A stretch of DNA of 64,000 nucleotides from Thamnaconus septentrionalis (GCA_009823395.1 CM020501.1:21126861-21190860), one strand, 5' to 3'; counted from the stretch's first letter, positions 35,345 to 47,918 are shown. Notes: generated by a model from the letters alone, not told the origin. Numbers and translations: made by a program.

Positions 35345-37515
35345 TCACAGCCAGCCATTGGCCGTGAAGTCCCGCCTCAGCTGCTGCAGCTCCGCCTCGC
35401 TAAGCGGCTGCAGGGGTGAGCGACAGGCGCCACCGTGCAGGCCGAACCAGGCCATGGCCTGCTTGAGGGCGGGGACGCCCAGCTTCCTGGTCACCTGGTT
35501 GCACACAGAGTCAGTGGTGGGCTGTTAGCCATTTAGCAGCTGTTAGCAGTTAGCTTCTTGACTTGAGGCGCTGATGCAGCTAAATCAGATGGTCGAATCA
35601 CAACTCAGGGCTCAGTGTGTTGCTAGTTCAGGCGCCATAAAGTTTCAGTTTTCATGGACCCAATACATTTTATTGGGTCTGTTGAGTTTTTTTTGTTGAT
35701 TCGCTGCAACCTTTTTTGTAGGACATTTGATTTGAATTGATTCTTCTGGATTCAACTCGATTTGATTGGATTCAGTTCAGTTTTACTAGATTTGATTTGG
35801 TTCTTCTAGATCAAAATTGGTTTGATTTAACTTGATTTGATTGAATTTGACTGGATTCAGTTTGATTCTTCTTGATTCAAATCAATTTGATGTAATTCGA
35901 CTCGATGAGACTTTCATTGGTTTCTCTATTACAACTGAATTACACCTAAAAGTAGGCGCAGTGAACAGCGGCCTGAAGAAGTCCCCCTCAGTCATGTGAT
36001 ACAAATCCCCTTTTTTTCCCTTCCTTTTTCCCACTGACAATTTAAAGTCCAATGGACCACGGCGCTGGTTAGCTTGCCGCTTTCTTCGTCTGCTTCACTA
36101 AAGATAAAAACGCAGTCGCTGTTAGCGGGTTTTTTTTAAAAAAACGTTGGGTTTGATTTTTTTTTTTTTTTTTTAAACCAAAAAAAAAAAAACAGTAGCG
36201 GTAGTACCAGGTGCTGCCACCTGGTGGCGAGTGTGCGGTACTCACGGCGGCGTTGGGCTCGATGAGCCGCTGCTGCAGCTCCCTGGCTTCCTCCCAGCAG
36301 CCCGACGTGCACAGACGCTGCAGCTCGCACAGCTGATGGCCGAGCACGTTGGCCAGCGCACAGACTCCGCCCACTGCACCTGCAAGTGGCAGATTCAGAG
36401 AGAGAGAGAGAGAAAGAGAGGATCCAGAGTTCACTGGACGCCTCGACTTCGAAACATGACATAGGTGGCAATTGGAGCACATGAGTGAATAAAAATAATT
36501 GCAACAATTAATTATTATTATTATTGTTATTAGGGACTGAGCCAGTGGAAGACCAGTTCGAAACGAACTGGTCTTTCGCAATGGCGAAAGACCCTATTGT
36601 TATTATTATTATTATTAGTAGTAGTAGTATGATTATTAGTATGATTATTATGATTATTATTCTTATTATTATTATCATTATTATTATTAAGCAGCTGCTA
36701 CACAGAAATCACTTTTGTGTAGCAGCTGTTTTCAGTCTCTTTATTTCTCTGTTTTATTCACAGGCCTCCAACTATGAAAAACGTAGAATGAGAAGCAGCG
36801 TGAAGGTTTATTTTTGTGAGGGTGAATCCTGTGCCAGAGATCCTTGAAAAAAAAGAAAAGAAAATCAGGTCCTTTCAGCCTCTTTTCAAATGATTTCTCC
36901 AGGTCTTTTTTGTGGATTTTCTCCTTTGCCTTCAGTTTCACCCCCAGTCTTGAATGAATCGCAGCGAGTGGATTTAAAAAGCAGAGACCTCGTCACCTTC
37001 TCAGGGGAACGTTTGTCATCATTCAGGCCTGCAGCTGCTGAGAAAGAGCTTTTCTTTCAAAAACTTTTTCTTCTTCTTCTCTTCCACCGCTCCTCCCTGC
37101 TGCACTTCCGCTGCTTTACAGTTCCTTTGTTACTGAGTTACTTTGTTTTCACATAATGTTTAAACATTTTCAGACCGATGGGGAAACTTTGTGAAGGATT
37201 CGACAACATCCTGGATTCCAGGACGTCGGCGCTGAACGTCTTCACTCCTGCCACTGCCTGTGACTTCACGTCGGAAGGTCCCTCTAATGATCATCACTGA
37301 CTATTTCTGCGTCTTCAGTTCTTCTGTTCTTCTGCTGCCTGCGCGGCTCAGCTGACTGACAGCCAGAGGCCCCGCCCCCTCTCAGCATCATGATGGGGGG
37401 TTGCTGCAGGTTTGGACATCAAACCGCGAGCACGACCTCGCAGCAGGCACACATTAACACATCAATCACCTGCACACACACACACGCACACGCATGCATG
37501 CACACACACGCACAC

Positions 37516-37559
<44 letters not shown>

Positions 37560-39295
37560 ACATGCACACATGCACACATTCCCTATTTATCAGATATGGA
37601 GATGAGGATGTGTCAGGGATCAGAGAGCTGTGTGTGTGTGTGTGTGTGTGCGCGCGCTCGTGTGTGTGGGTACGTGTATGTGTGCGTGGAACATGACTCA
37701 TTAGGTTTCTGAGCATCATATGGATCCGTGTTCCCTGATCTAATCCGTCCTCGCAGTGAACGTGGTTCACATCCCAACAAGCCAGAAACAGGGAAGGTTC
37801 AGTGTGTAACTGGGAACCTCAATAATGTAACTGGGAACCTTAGGTGTGTAACTGGGAACCTCAATAATGTAACTGGGAACCTTAGGTGGGTAACTTGGAA
37901 CCTCAATAATGTAACTGGAAACCTTCAGTGATATAATTGGGAACTTTCAACAAGGTAACTGGGAACTTTTGGTGTGTAACTTGGAACCTAAATAATGTAA
38001 CTGGGAAGCTCAATAATGTAACTGTGAAGGTTCAGTGTGTGACTGGGAACCCTCAATAATGGAACTGGGAACCTGCACTGACATTCACACACCTTCCTGC
38101 TTCCTGTTCTGCCACACGCCTCAACAACTCACACGACAACAACAAGAGTTTCAACAACAACGCTCTCACATTTCCACCTTCCAGTGTCTGTCAGCTGTCA
38201 GCTTCCTGTCACTCAAAACCTGCCTTCCCGTTAACAAAACTCTGCTTGTGTTCACTCGTCTCAGTTCTTGGGGCCGATTCTTCCCCACCAGCACAACTTC
38301 ACCAGAGTCAACAGCGGCAGCAGCAGCCTCACCGACACTGTAGGCGGCCATGAGGAACCCAGCCGAGCCGGCCAGCACCTGGAAGTCCTGCCCGCTGGTT
38401 CTGTGGACCATCAGGCCGATGCGTGTGATCTGAGGGGGAGGAAGAGAAGGAGAAAGAGGAGGAGAAAGTTTCAGCGTCGTCATCGTTCTCCGCCCCCAGC
38501 TTGTCACTGCTAATATCTGCTCCTAATCCCCCACGGGACGCTGTCAGGACGGGCAGCCCACCGCTAACGTAAACAAATCGTTCAAACAGAGACAAAGGGT
38601 TTTTTTTTCGCACACTGGAAGATTTGGGAGGAGGAGGAAGAGGCGGACTATTAAAGATCCCAAACAGAAGAAGAAAAAAGAAAACGAGGAAATAAAAGAG
38701 ACAAGTCCCAAGTGAGGAGGGGAGGGAAAAAAAATCTACATCAAACGAGGAGAAGAAGGAAAAAGGGAAACGGCTTATGAATAATGAATGAGCTCCTTAT
38801 TTTGTTTTGCCTCTTTTAATTCTCTTTTGTCAATCGGGATGTGAGGCGAGCGGCATTCCAAATAAACCTCAAATGTTCAAAGGGAGACGTTAAGACGACT
38901 CCGCCGGGAAAACGCCGCTCCAGTCACGTTCCAGCGGCGGCAGAGCTCTATTTTTACCTGCCGGATGTCAATCAGACTCTCGGTTATCAGCCCCGTTTCA
39001 AGCGCGCTGGGGACCATAATTGATCAGTCAGTCAATCAGGTTACAGGAGCTCCTGCTGCTTGGCTGAAAGCCCCGGCCGACGGAACACAAGGAGGAAGAA
39101 AAGACGGCAGAGAGGCGGGAACGTTTCCCCAGTGGGAAAATAACACCGGCGGCGGGAGAACACTCGTTAGCTCGGGTTCCCTTTTTTGAGCTTCATAATG
39201 ATCATTATCCAGCAGTTACAGTCATCCCGCCAGCAAGACTTAGTATATATGTACACGCACGTGTACCTATTATATGTGTGTGTGTGTGTGCATAG

Positions 39296-39331
<36 letters not shown>

Positions 39332-42300
39332 ACATATACATACATACATGTACATATGATATTTACAGTTTTCACTGCACTTCAAGAACAACCGTGCTAC
39401 TTTAATACTTTGGATTGACATATTAGTACTGATTCCAGATTGGACCTGACAGGAAAAACTTGGCAGCTTGTCGAAGAAAAAAAGAATGCAAACTTTTTTA
39501 ATATAGGCAATAGTGAGAAATGAGAAAAGCAAGTGAGTCCCTATCCCCTTTGTGATTTACCACAAAGATCGTGTGCTTTTCAAACATTAGCGTGCCAAAA
39601 AAAGAAAGTTTGATGACATAATTTATAAAAATAATTTATAAAAGAGAAATAGTTTCTGCCCCCAGTGGATGGCTGCGGTACTGTGTTTGCCAACTGATCT
39701 AAAAATGCAACAAAGGGAAACTTTTGTACAGATTTGCCAAAAGTTGTTTCTCTTCCACTTTACATATCAGTCAGCCTGATGTGTGTTTTCCGTGGCTCAG
39801 TTTTCTCAACTTGAATCTGTATTTTTTTTATTTTAATTTTTACGCTACTAACAGCGGCTGAAATTGCTGTAAAAATCTCCTTTTAAGTTAGCAGCTGTTT
39901 GGCAAAAAATTCCCTGGAAGGCTGCACAACCAGGTCAAGCCACAAGAGGGAACGACACGAGGGAGTTTGGTGGAGGTGGGATGGGAGGCGTCTCTACTTC
40001 CTCCTCCATCCATCCTCAGTTAGTGTGGACGTAGACATCAAAACTTCAAGCCTTAGCCCGGGTCGTGTTGTTGGGTTCGTTGACCAGTGATGTCAATCTG
40101 GGTCAAAAACTCCAGGATCATTCTGGACTGAACCCGAGGACCTTCAGGCCGGATCAAAAAGTCTACCTCTGAACGGAGTGAAGCAGCTGCCCAGCTTCTC
40201 TTTATTTCTGCGGTCCACATGCCACCACGGCCGGCGGAGCATCATGTTTCCATGACACCCAACCGGAATTTCAAAAAAAAACAAAGCACGAGGCGTTTAT
40301 GTTTCCATGACTCCCCGAGTCCTGACAGGAATAGCAAGTGCAGAGGAGAGAAAAAAGAAACAGAGGTGCAGCGACAACGTGGGTTGTTCCTGACGCTGGT
40401 CGTCGCATCATCTGCATACATCAGATAGCGACAGTTCAGGATTATCAGAGGAGCCTCCTGGACCAGTACCAAAAGCACGACCAGGGGTGGCCACAAACCA
40501 GCCAACTACAACTGGCCTGACAGACGTGTGGTCGGACAGTGGCAGGAGCCAGAGAACCTGGCCAGAACCCACGCAGACAGAGCCAGAATTTGCAAAACTC
40601 TACAAGGATCCAGGACCTCCGAGTCAGCCCTCTCACCGGGTGTGGCTCAGTTGATGGAGCAGGTTGTCCGATGACCAGAAGGTCGGCGGTTCAAATCCTG
40701 GCTCCAACTGTTAAAATGCCCTTGGCCAAGACACTGAACCCTGGACTGGGGTTCTGGGCCACCGTGAAGGTGCTGAAAATCACTTTAAAGTGCTAAATGA
40801 CGACATTTCAAACCCTTCACTCGTCCAGACCTGGTCTGGTAGCCGTACCGGGACCATCTCTCCAGGTCGCTGATGTCATTGGCCCGAACCAACCCTACTG
40901 GGACCCAGGGTTAGTTGAAGAGTTTGGCAATGTGAAAACTGGCTGATGTGGAAACTAGTTCGCTGCACATCCAGAAGCCTTCAGCTTCCAACCGTCTTCA
41001 CATCCTGATAGACGTGATTTTTTTATTCATGTGTTTCTCGACTGACCAGCTGTCACTTCGAACGAGTCCAGACAAAAATAGCAACAGATCTGGTTCTGAT
41101 TTCAAGCCGCCGAGAGAAAGAGATATAGAGAGAGAGAATCTTCTTCTGCTTCTAACAGGAAGTGCTGCTCATTAAACCTTTTTCCTGAAAACACTTCCTC
41201 GGATTTTCAGCCGCTGCTCAGATCTTCCACCACTGCTCCTAATGTCTCGGAACGAGACGGACAGACCCGCCCCGACGCTCGCTTGCTCGCTCGCCTGCCC
41301 GCCCGTCGTCGGTTTCTGCGCCCGGCCTCCCGGTTCCGGCCCGTTTGAACTCCACCCACTCGGCCGCCTCGACAAACAACGCCGTCTCCCAAATCAGAAA
41401 TCTATTTGCAACTTGTAGAAACGGCTTCCCACACAGACGGAAAGGTTCCCAGAGTTCGCCCAGAGCCGCGGGACACAAAACTACAACACAAACAAACACA
41501 CACATGCACACGCACGCGTATATACACACGTTCGCATCAGCAAGTTTTTATCTTAAGATCTGTTCCGGCTGCTCGTCTCACTGGAAGAGACGCATAAAAC
41601 CTTTTTGTGACCTCAAACTTACAATTCAATAATAATAAAATAACCACCTCGGAGCATCCAATTTTTTTTTTCTTCCTAACACTAAATCTTTAGTTTGAGC
41701 TTCATTTTTTTCCTCTCTCTTTTCAAAGTGTTGGCTTGAAGTGTCTCTTACGTCTCCTCCGCTGTCCTTCAGCCCCACGATGTTAGGATGCTGTGCCAGC
41801 TCAACCGCTGCGTCCAGCGGCAGCTCCAGGCCCGTGTTGGCCGGCACGCTGTAGAGGATGACCGGAACCGGGCTGCTGTCCGCCACCTGCAGGAGAATCA
41901 CAGGAACTGCAGTCTGGCTGGGACGGTTCGCGGTGGAGCCAAACTCCACCCTGGATACAAAATAACTATATTTTTTCTTTCAGTTTCCCAGTTTGTTTTT
42001 TTTCATTGACTTCATTGCCCACTGGTGGCTGCTGCTGGTAAAGGCATAGAGTGGTGGAAAACAGTTTTCGGACACCTCATGCATGCGAGATGGTACCGTG
42101 TAGCAGTCTCAAGTCTCCAAATGCCGTTGATTTCAGTGCCGTCACCAACATTTGTTCCGTCCAGATCAGAACTGAATGTTGCAGTGAGACGGCTTTTTTG
42201 CAACACATCCAGAGTCCAAGAACTACAAGAACTTAGTTGGCTTATTTTGTCTTACCAACAATAAACAACAGAATAGTTTCCATTTGTTTGTTTGTTTGGG

Positions 42301-42865
42301 TGTCTCTGATGCAGCCAATCCGTTTGAAACGCACAAACAAAGGAAATTCTCTGGGAAAAAATTATTGGGATTAAGTAAAATTTAAGGATGTCCGAAAAAT
42401 ATTTTCCAATACTTGAAGATAGGAAACATATGTAAGAAGTTAATTGTACGTCAATAGTTACCAAAAATGTGCTTATTGATAAAACTGAATGAACATTTGG
42501 TTGTGTCAGAATTTTTTGCCCCAGTCGCGTCTCGACAGTTCTGATGGGTTTGCTTCAGTAGCATCATAGAGAAGCTCCGTCCGATAACATTCTCGTTTTT
42601 ATTTTTGAAGGCTCCTCCCCTTTTTTCAAACTGTTGCTGCCTGCTCTCCCAGCCTGTGTGTCAGTCAGTCAGTCAGTCAGTTAGTCCGTCCGTCCGTCGG
42701 CCCACCTTGGTGAAGTGCTGCACCAGGGCCCGGCTGTCCATCTTGCCCTTGTAGAAGCAGGGCGTCACCACCAGGGCGGCGTCGGCTCCGGCAGCCGCCA
42801 TCTTCTCCGTCAGCCTCACAGTGGCTCTGGTGGCTGGACGTACAGACAGGAGAGAGAGAGAGATG

Positions 42866-42896
<31 letters not shown>

Positions 42897-44762
42897 AGAG
42901 AGAGAGAGTTGACCTCTGTGGTGACCTTTGAGGAGCAGAAGCAGCTTCACTTCCCACCAAACCCGCCTTCATTTTCTCCTGTTGCACACGTTTTCTTTCT
43001 TTTGCACGCGAGGCGACACATATACACAGACGCATCGCCTCCTTTCTGCTGCCGTAGAGGACCTTGGACACTGCCGCACACAAATGGCATCCACACACTG
43101 AGAGAGAGAGAGTAAGAGAAGGGGGAGCGAGCGAGGAGACGGAGATGCAGGAAAACCGACCTTGGATTCAAATAAGATCCACCAGTAGCCGCGTCTCTGT
43201 GAACAAAGGTGGTGGTTTATGGAAGGAACATGTCCGTGGAGGTATGTGTGTGTGTGTGGGGGGGGCAGTACTGAGAGTCGATAAACGTTACACATCCAGC
43301 TAATAAAACCACCTGAATCTCGTAAGAAACTTCCAACAATGAGATCACGGTTTTAATTAGTTATACGCCGTGTGACACCTCAGATCATTGGCGGGGAGCG
43401 CCCCCGTCTGGCAGGACTATCTGTCGGTGTTTGCTGCAACAACCAGGAATTATGAATACTGCATACCGTATAGATGACAAAAAACTACATTTGGCTCCTC
43501 CCCTACAGTGTGCTGGTGCAAACATGTAAAAGTATCTGAGATACTTCAGGACGTCACAGCTTAAATGTGCACAAGCCCGTTCTTGGTTTTTGTTTTAAAC
43601 GTGGCTTGTTCAAAAGGGACAATGCACAATGTATAATTCACCACTAGGTGTCATAGTTTTTTCTCTACATACTGCCCCGCTCGCCCTCAGCAGCCTCCAG
43701 TCAACAACGTCAGGTGACGGAGAGAGAACATCGTACTGAAGCCAGTGGATGGCGCTCTGCTAAATTGTTTTGTTGTTGTTTAATTTGGGCTAGCACATTG
43801 GGACACCACGCTAGATATCGTTAGCATCGAGCGGGATTTTCAAGATGCCATTTCACCTTTAGAAAGGCAAAAACTGCATATAGCTCCTTTAAAAAAGTAT
43901 CTTCTAGGTCAGGTATGGGCAAACTACAGCCCGGGGGCCATATGCGGCCCGTTAGGCTTTTTAAACCAGCCCTCCAAACTTGAAGAAATTATATTAATGG
44001 TAAGTTAGTCATAAAATAGCTGTGTTTTAAGAGTATTTTCAGTAATGCGCTTAATACCGTGGGTGTCACAGTTTGGACACTCTGGTCCCGTTTGGACATT
44101 CTGTTTCCCACTTTAGTCTTTTCCGATCCCTTCCGTCATCACAGACTCCATTCTGCTTGCCTGCTTTGTTCTGACTGGTTATGTATAATAAAAAAAAACC
44201 CTGCTTGCCACTCATTCCCTGCCAGATTGTTATTTACCTTTCTGCACTCAAGACTGTCATCAACCTCGCCTGCCTTTGACCAGCCTGCCCTGCCTGATTC
44301 CTGATTGCCTGCCTTTGACCAGCCTGCCCTGCCTGATTCTTGATGTCCTGCCTGATTCCTGATTAAAGACACTTTTCAACTTAACCTGCGTGTCAGCTGT
44401 AATGCAATTGGGTCCAAAACACACGTGTTTCAGTGGGGCGTCGAAGACATTCATCTTCAATTGACATTAAAGCACGTTTCTACATATCCCATGATAGATG
44501 TTTCTCCTAAGAGGTGGCTCACCAAAACAATCCATCCATCTGCTCCTGCTCCGGCCTCTGTCGAATTTTAGAACCTATTGTGGCCCACCAGTTAAAAAGT
44601 TTGCTCACCCCTGTTTTAGAGCATGTATTGCCCCCTAGTGGTTGTCTGACGTGCTTGTTGAAGCTGTTTTTTTGTAAGGGGCTCCTTACTGTATGAACAG
44701 GAGTCAATGTTTGATAAGAGGAACATTTTCCTGTGTGTGGATGTGTGTGTGCGTGCACGCGG

Positions 44763-44815
<53 letters not shown>

Positions 44816-45877
44816 CTGCGACCTACATTCACAACCAGATCCGGCTATCAGCAGTTTTCCCTCTGGCAGCGTCTGTCGGACTGTCCTCACCACCTCCACC
44901 CGCTCCTCCTCCAGCAGGAAGGGGTACTCGCCGTTGGAGCCCTGGACCACCAGTCCTGCGCACACCCAGACAACAACACACTTCAAATGACGACGTCAAC
45001 TGCACTTCATGGTGTCGTCATCACAGTAAAGTTCAGGTGCTTTAGATGAACTTTTTTTGGTCTTGTCCCATAAAAGCAGGATGAAAAAATAGGGGGTTGA
45101 CAGGAAGAGACCAGGCCATGTGTGTTGGAAATGTCCAACACACATGCACACACACTTGAATTTGCATTAAAACAACACTTTTACTTTTTTGTTTCTTTTT
45201 TTAAAGTTATTTATCTTTTTATCTGACTTGTGCGACTTTGATATAGTTTTAAATATACCCTTCATTGTTTCATTCAAGAAATTATAGAGTTTTAATGGCG
45301 TGAGGAAGGTAAAAAAAAAAAAAAAGAAGTAATTGTTGTACGACTGGTTGTTGAGGCGAAAATGTCATCTTTAAACTGCTCAGGAGTTATTTTTGACTGA
45401 CTTTTTGCAGCGTAGTTTGGTTTCAAACACTGAAATAGATCAGAAAAGAAAACGGCGATCACTACATGTAGTGACAATAAGGGGCCACAGGATGGCGACT
45501 AACACCAACCCACTGAGTTCGGGCTCTCCTGTCACTGACCCTCGGTGACAGTTCGGTCCATGAAGCACAGACTTACAGTGAACGTGACAAAATTTCAGAC
45601 CGCAAAGTTTCACTGGAAGCTCTGAACTTTCTCTAAGGGCAACATTACTGCGTGACCTCTGACCTCGGAACGGGATCTCGGCATACTTGTGCACGTTCTC
45701 CCGCAGCTTGTCGTGGTCCACGTCCTCTCCGGCGGTGAAGGGGGTGGCGATGGGCGGGTAGATGCCGCTCAGGTCCAGCCTCCTGGAGCTCGGCGCGGCG
45801 GACGACAGGCTCCTCGCTGCGGGCCTTCCAGCTGCGATCAGCGGACTCACGGCTCTCAGAGACCGGCTGAGCAGCAT
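35345..45877 (-). CDS. hoga1: 4-hydroxy-2-oxoglutarate aldolase, mitochondrial
   Basis: The seven coding exons in transcript order are 45877-45664, 44955-44827, 42833-42706, 41886-41752, 38429-38333, 36379-36246 and 35494-35345. All have GT-AG borders and every phase fits, giving 328 residues against 327 in human. The enzyme cleaves 4-hydroxy-2-oxoglutarate to pyruvate and glyoxylate, the last step of hydroxyproline breakdown; human defects cause primary hyperoxaluria type 3. It belongs to the DapA/N-acetylneuraminate lyase (class I aldolase) family. Visible landmarks are an Arg/Ser/Ala-rich mitochondrial presequence (about residues 1-30), the substrate loop GSNGE (residues 77-81), the catalytic Tyr in YSVPANTG (residue 169), the Schiff-base lysine in GLKDSGG (residue 197) and the C-terminal NGWL. 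The chosen ATG at 45877 starts the presequence; an upstream in-frame ATG at 45931 exists but would put PSRVT-type sequence before it. It is convergent with MORN4 and divergent from CNNM1. Confidence 0.96.
35560..35935 (+). repeat. Degenerate (TTGATT/ATTC)-type repeat
   Basis: Loose tandem variants of GATTTGATTGGATTCAGTT run for about 200 bases (clearest at 35725-35910) in HOGA1 intron 6. Confidence 0.6.
36549..36593 (+). repeat. Two overlapping perfect hairpins
   Basis: The first palindrome (36549-36575) is AAGACCAGTTCG, loop AAA, then its exact complement: a 12-bp stem. The second (36570-36593) is GGTCTTTCGC, loop AATG, GCGAAAGACC: a 10-bp stem. They share GGTCTT, so only one can form at a time. 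They are flanked by (TTA)n/(ATT)n tracts and lie in HOGA1 intron 5, about 170-215 bases upstream of the exon 6 acceptor. This looks like the end of an A+T-flanked mobile element. Confidence 0.9.
36594..36692 (+). repeat. (ATT)n microsatellite
   Basis: ATT/ATG trinucleotide repeats with GTA interruptions directly after the hairpins. Confidence 0.88.
37471..37592 (+). repeat. (AC)n-rich tract with GC interruptions
   Basis: AC repeats interrupted by GCAC and GCATGC units, followed by a GT-rich tract at 37630-37690. The two tracts are complementary and could pair. HOGA1 intron 5. Confidence 0.85.
37803..38073 (+). repeat. 21-bp minisatellite
   Basis: About 12 units of GTAACTGGGAACCTCAATAAT and its variant with TTAGGTGT at the end. 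The two variants alternate, so there is a 42-bp higher-order period. The unit length is a multiple of three, which keeps one frame open (VTGNLNN repeats); this is not evidence of coding. HOGA1 intron 5. Confidence 0.9.
39241..39345 (+). repeat. Mixed (TG)n/(TA)n tract
   Basis: Alternating TGTG, TATATA and TACATACA blocks in HOGA1 intron 4. Confidence 0.85.
40637..40797 (+). mobile_element. tRNA-derived SINE
   Basis: The head looks like a tRNA gene: an A-box-like TGTGGCTCAGTTGATGG (about 40640) and a B box GGTTCAAATCC (40688-40698). A typical fish SINE body follows (CCTTGGCCAAGACACTGAACC, then CTTTAAAGTGCTAAATGA). There is no full cloverleaf, so it is not a working tRNA gene. It lies in HOGA1 intron 4, antisense to the gene. 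Confidence 0.8.
42852..42909 (+). repeat. (GA)n tract beside HOGA1 exon 3
   Basis: Interrupted GA repeats starting about 18 bases outside the exon 3 acceptor. On the HOGA1 strand this is a long CT tract and serves as, or extends, the polypyrimidine tract. Confidence 0.85.
43910..44613. mobile_element. hAT-like MITE
   Basis: The left end is CAGGTATGGGCAAACTACAG and the right end in reverse complement is CAGGGGTGAGCAAACTTTTT. Both continue into the GGCC-rich text typical of hAT ends (GGGGGCCATATGCGGCCCG on the left). Flanking octamers TTCTAGGT and TTTTAGAG look like a decayed 8-base target duplication of the nTCTAGAn type. The roughly 704-base body has no transposase frame and carries a 39-bp tandem duplication. 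It lies in HOGA1 intron 2. Confidence 0.75.
44268..44345 (+). repeat. 39-bp tandem duplication inside the MITE
   Basis: GCCTGCCTTTGACCAGCCTG plus the following CCCTGCCTGATTCCTGATT is present twice, head to tail, with one or two changes. A further partial unit follows to about 44364. Confidence 0.9.
44764..44813 (+). repeat. (CA)n microsatellite beside HOGA1 exon 2
   Basis: A pure CA run of 25 units ending 13 bases outside the donor of HOGA1 exon 2 (exon end 44827). Confidence 0.94.
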
Positions 45878-46309
45878 GGTGACGCGGCTCGGGCTGGACT
45901 GAGTGTCCCCGCGGGAACAGCTGCCTGGCAAACTGCGGCGAGTTAATCAGCAACGGGTCTCGGTGAACATTAACCTGGTCTCTGGTCCCACACTGTCCCT
46001 AAAATCCGACCGGTTCGCCCTCCTGCTAATGTGTCTCCAGCCTGCTCGACAAATAGCTCAACCATCCAACAAACAACTTCAACTTTGACACGTTGCTTTC
46101 TGCAAAGTGTCAAGGCGGACCTGCAGCTCCCCCTGCCGGTGACCAGGGCTCATTGCCTCAGGTGAAAGTTTGGCTGCAAGTCTGCATCTCCACTAAAGTT
46201 TTGTCTGATCAAACGTCCTGTTTTTCCTGGACATTTCTTTCATAACATGGTGTAAATTCCTTGGATATTATTATTCTTCATGAAATAATTAATATTTTAT
46301 ATGATATAC

Positions 46310-46410
46310 TGGCCCTGCGATGAACTGGCGACTTGTCCAGGGTGTACCCTGCGTGACCCTGAATTGGAATAAGCGGGTATAGAAGATGAATGAATGAATG
46401 AATATGATAT
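46310..46410 (+). mobile_element. LINE (L2-like) 3'-tail fragment
   Basis: CCTGCGATGAACTGGCGACT, then TTGTCCAGGGTGTACCCTGC, CCTGAATTGGAATAAGCGGG and a (TGAA)n tail. It is the clearest copy of the short tail and the reverse complement of 13190-13310. Confidence 0.75.
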
Positions 46411-47740
46411 ACTTATATGAATATATCAATATTTATATTGATAAATTGAATTGTTTGTCAGAGGTTTGTTTTTTTAGATTCTGGACGTATATATTATATA
46501 CATACTCTGGGTATATATATTAAATATATAGTCTAGGTATTTTATTAATTATTTATCATTTGTTTTATTTATCTGCCCAGGTAGACTTGACAAGAGAACT
46601 ATATTTTTCTTTAATGCAGATTTTTCTAACATGAAAGAGACATTTAATTTCAGAAATTTTTAATTTATTTTTGCACCACTGAAACCTGTCAAACCTATAT
46701 GAATTTTTGTCTTTGGTTGCAGACTGTACACAACAATTCTCTACCCATACAGAGGAGGTATTCTTTAAATAAACTGAAATTATAAGACCTCTTTGAGTAA
46801 ACTTTGAGAGTCATTTGAGTATCTCATCACAGTATCTCAAGTTTACTTGTTTTCGATAATTAAAATTTGGTCACCCTAGTTTTTAACCTCACAGTAACGT
46901 GGAAAAAACATGTAAAGGCATAGTTCGCCAAAAGTGAAAATTTATTTTCCTTTTTCGATGGTGACGAGTGAAATTTTGCAATCCACAAAACCATTTCTTC
47001 CTACACAGGTTCGGGAAACGCTTTTCCTCTACACTTTCAAAACATAACCAGTTCTTTCCCTCTGCAGTGTCCCACAGCCTTGGTAATACTGCCCTCGGGT
47101 GGACAACTGTTTAATCGCACTCTTTTGCAGCCATCTCGTAAAACAAATTGGTTTGTTTGCTTGCTTTGCTTTGCTTCTTTTGCTCAAAAATACACTCAAA
47201 CTCTGAGACCAGCTTATCAGAGCAGATGTCTCCAGCTCTCCTCTCCGACTGTTTGGCCCAATCAGGACTTTCAGTCTTGAAGGTTCCGCTCAGTCATGGA
47301 AATACACTGTCAAGAGGAATTCCAGCATTTTAAACGTCAAAACCTAAAGGTATTGGACTTTGTAACCGTTCTAGTTAAAAGAACCAAAAACAAAATCATT
47401 GAAATGAGATTCACAATATAACTTTAAACTGATAAACTAAAATTTTAATTCACCCTCCCCGTTTCGAGAAGATGTTTAAAATCGTGCGACAACTTCCTCC
47501 ATGAGAACATGATTTGTTTCATAGTTTTCATTGCGTTTTCCGTGTGTCTTAAAAAGAAAGTTATACCACAAAATCTTTGACAACATAATTGTCTAGTGAG
47601 GTCACGTGCACAAAACCCTGCTGGTTGGTTGCTCTGATGTGATGCCAGCCCACCGCACTGTGTTTTTACAGTATACAGCTTGATTTTTTTTTTTTTTGTC
47701 TGGTTTTACTGGCAGCGCGCTCTAGGCTATTATTAGAAAG

Positions 47741-47748
47741 TTACGTCA
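47741..47748 (+). promoter_or_regulatory. cnnm1: CRE motif upstream of CNNM1
   Basis: TTACGTCA is a full CREB/ATF site, 276 bases before the CNNM1 start codon within the GC-rich 5' region. Confidence 0.45.
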
Positions 47749-47917
47749 CGGCGCAGTGCATGGCGCGCGCTCCCTCCTCCGCACAGCATCCTGATCACCG
47801 CCGGGTGCGGGCTGGGAGGGAAGGAGTGGGAGATGGGGGCAGCGAGAGAGCAGCGGGTCCCGCATGGACCGGAACCACACGGCACCACGTGAACCGGCAG
47901 CCCTGGGCTGAGCGAAC

Positions 47918-47918
<1 letters not shown>

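Noticed and set aside
37803..38073. CRISPR-like direct repeats
   Set aside because: Units are contiguous with no unique spacers, and the locus is an intron of a vertebrate gene; it is a minisatellite.
40637..40710. Functional tRNA gene
   Set aside because: Only A- and B-box-like parts are present, without a proper acceptor stem, and the SINE body follows directly.
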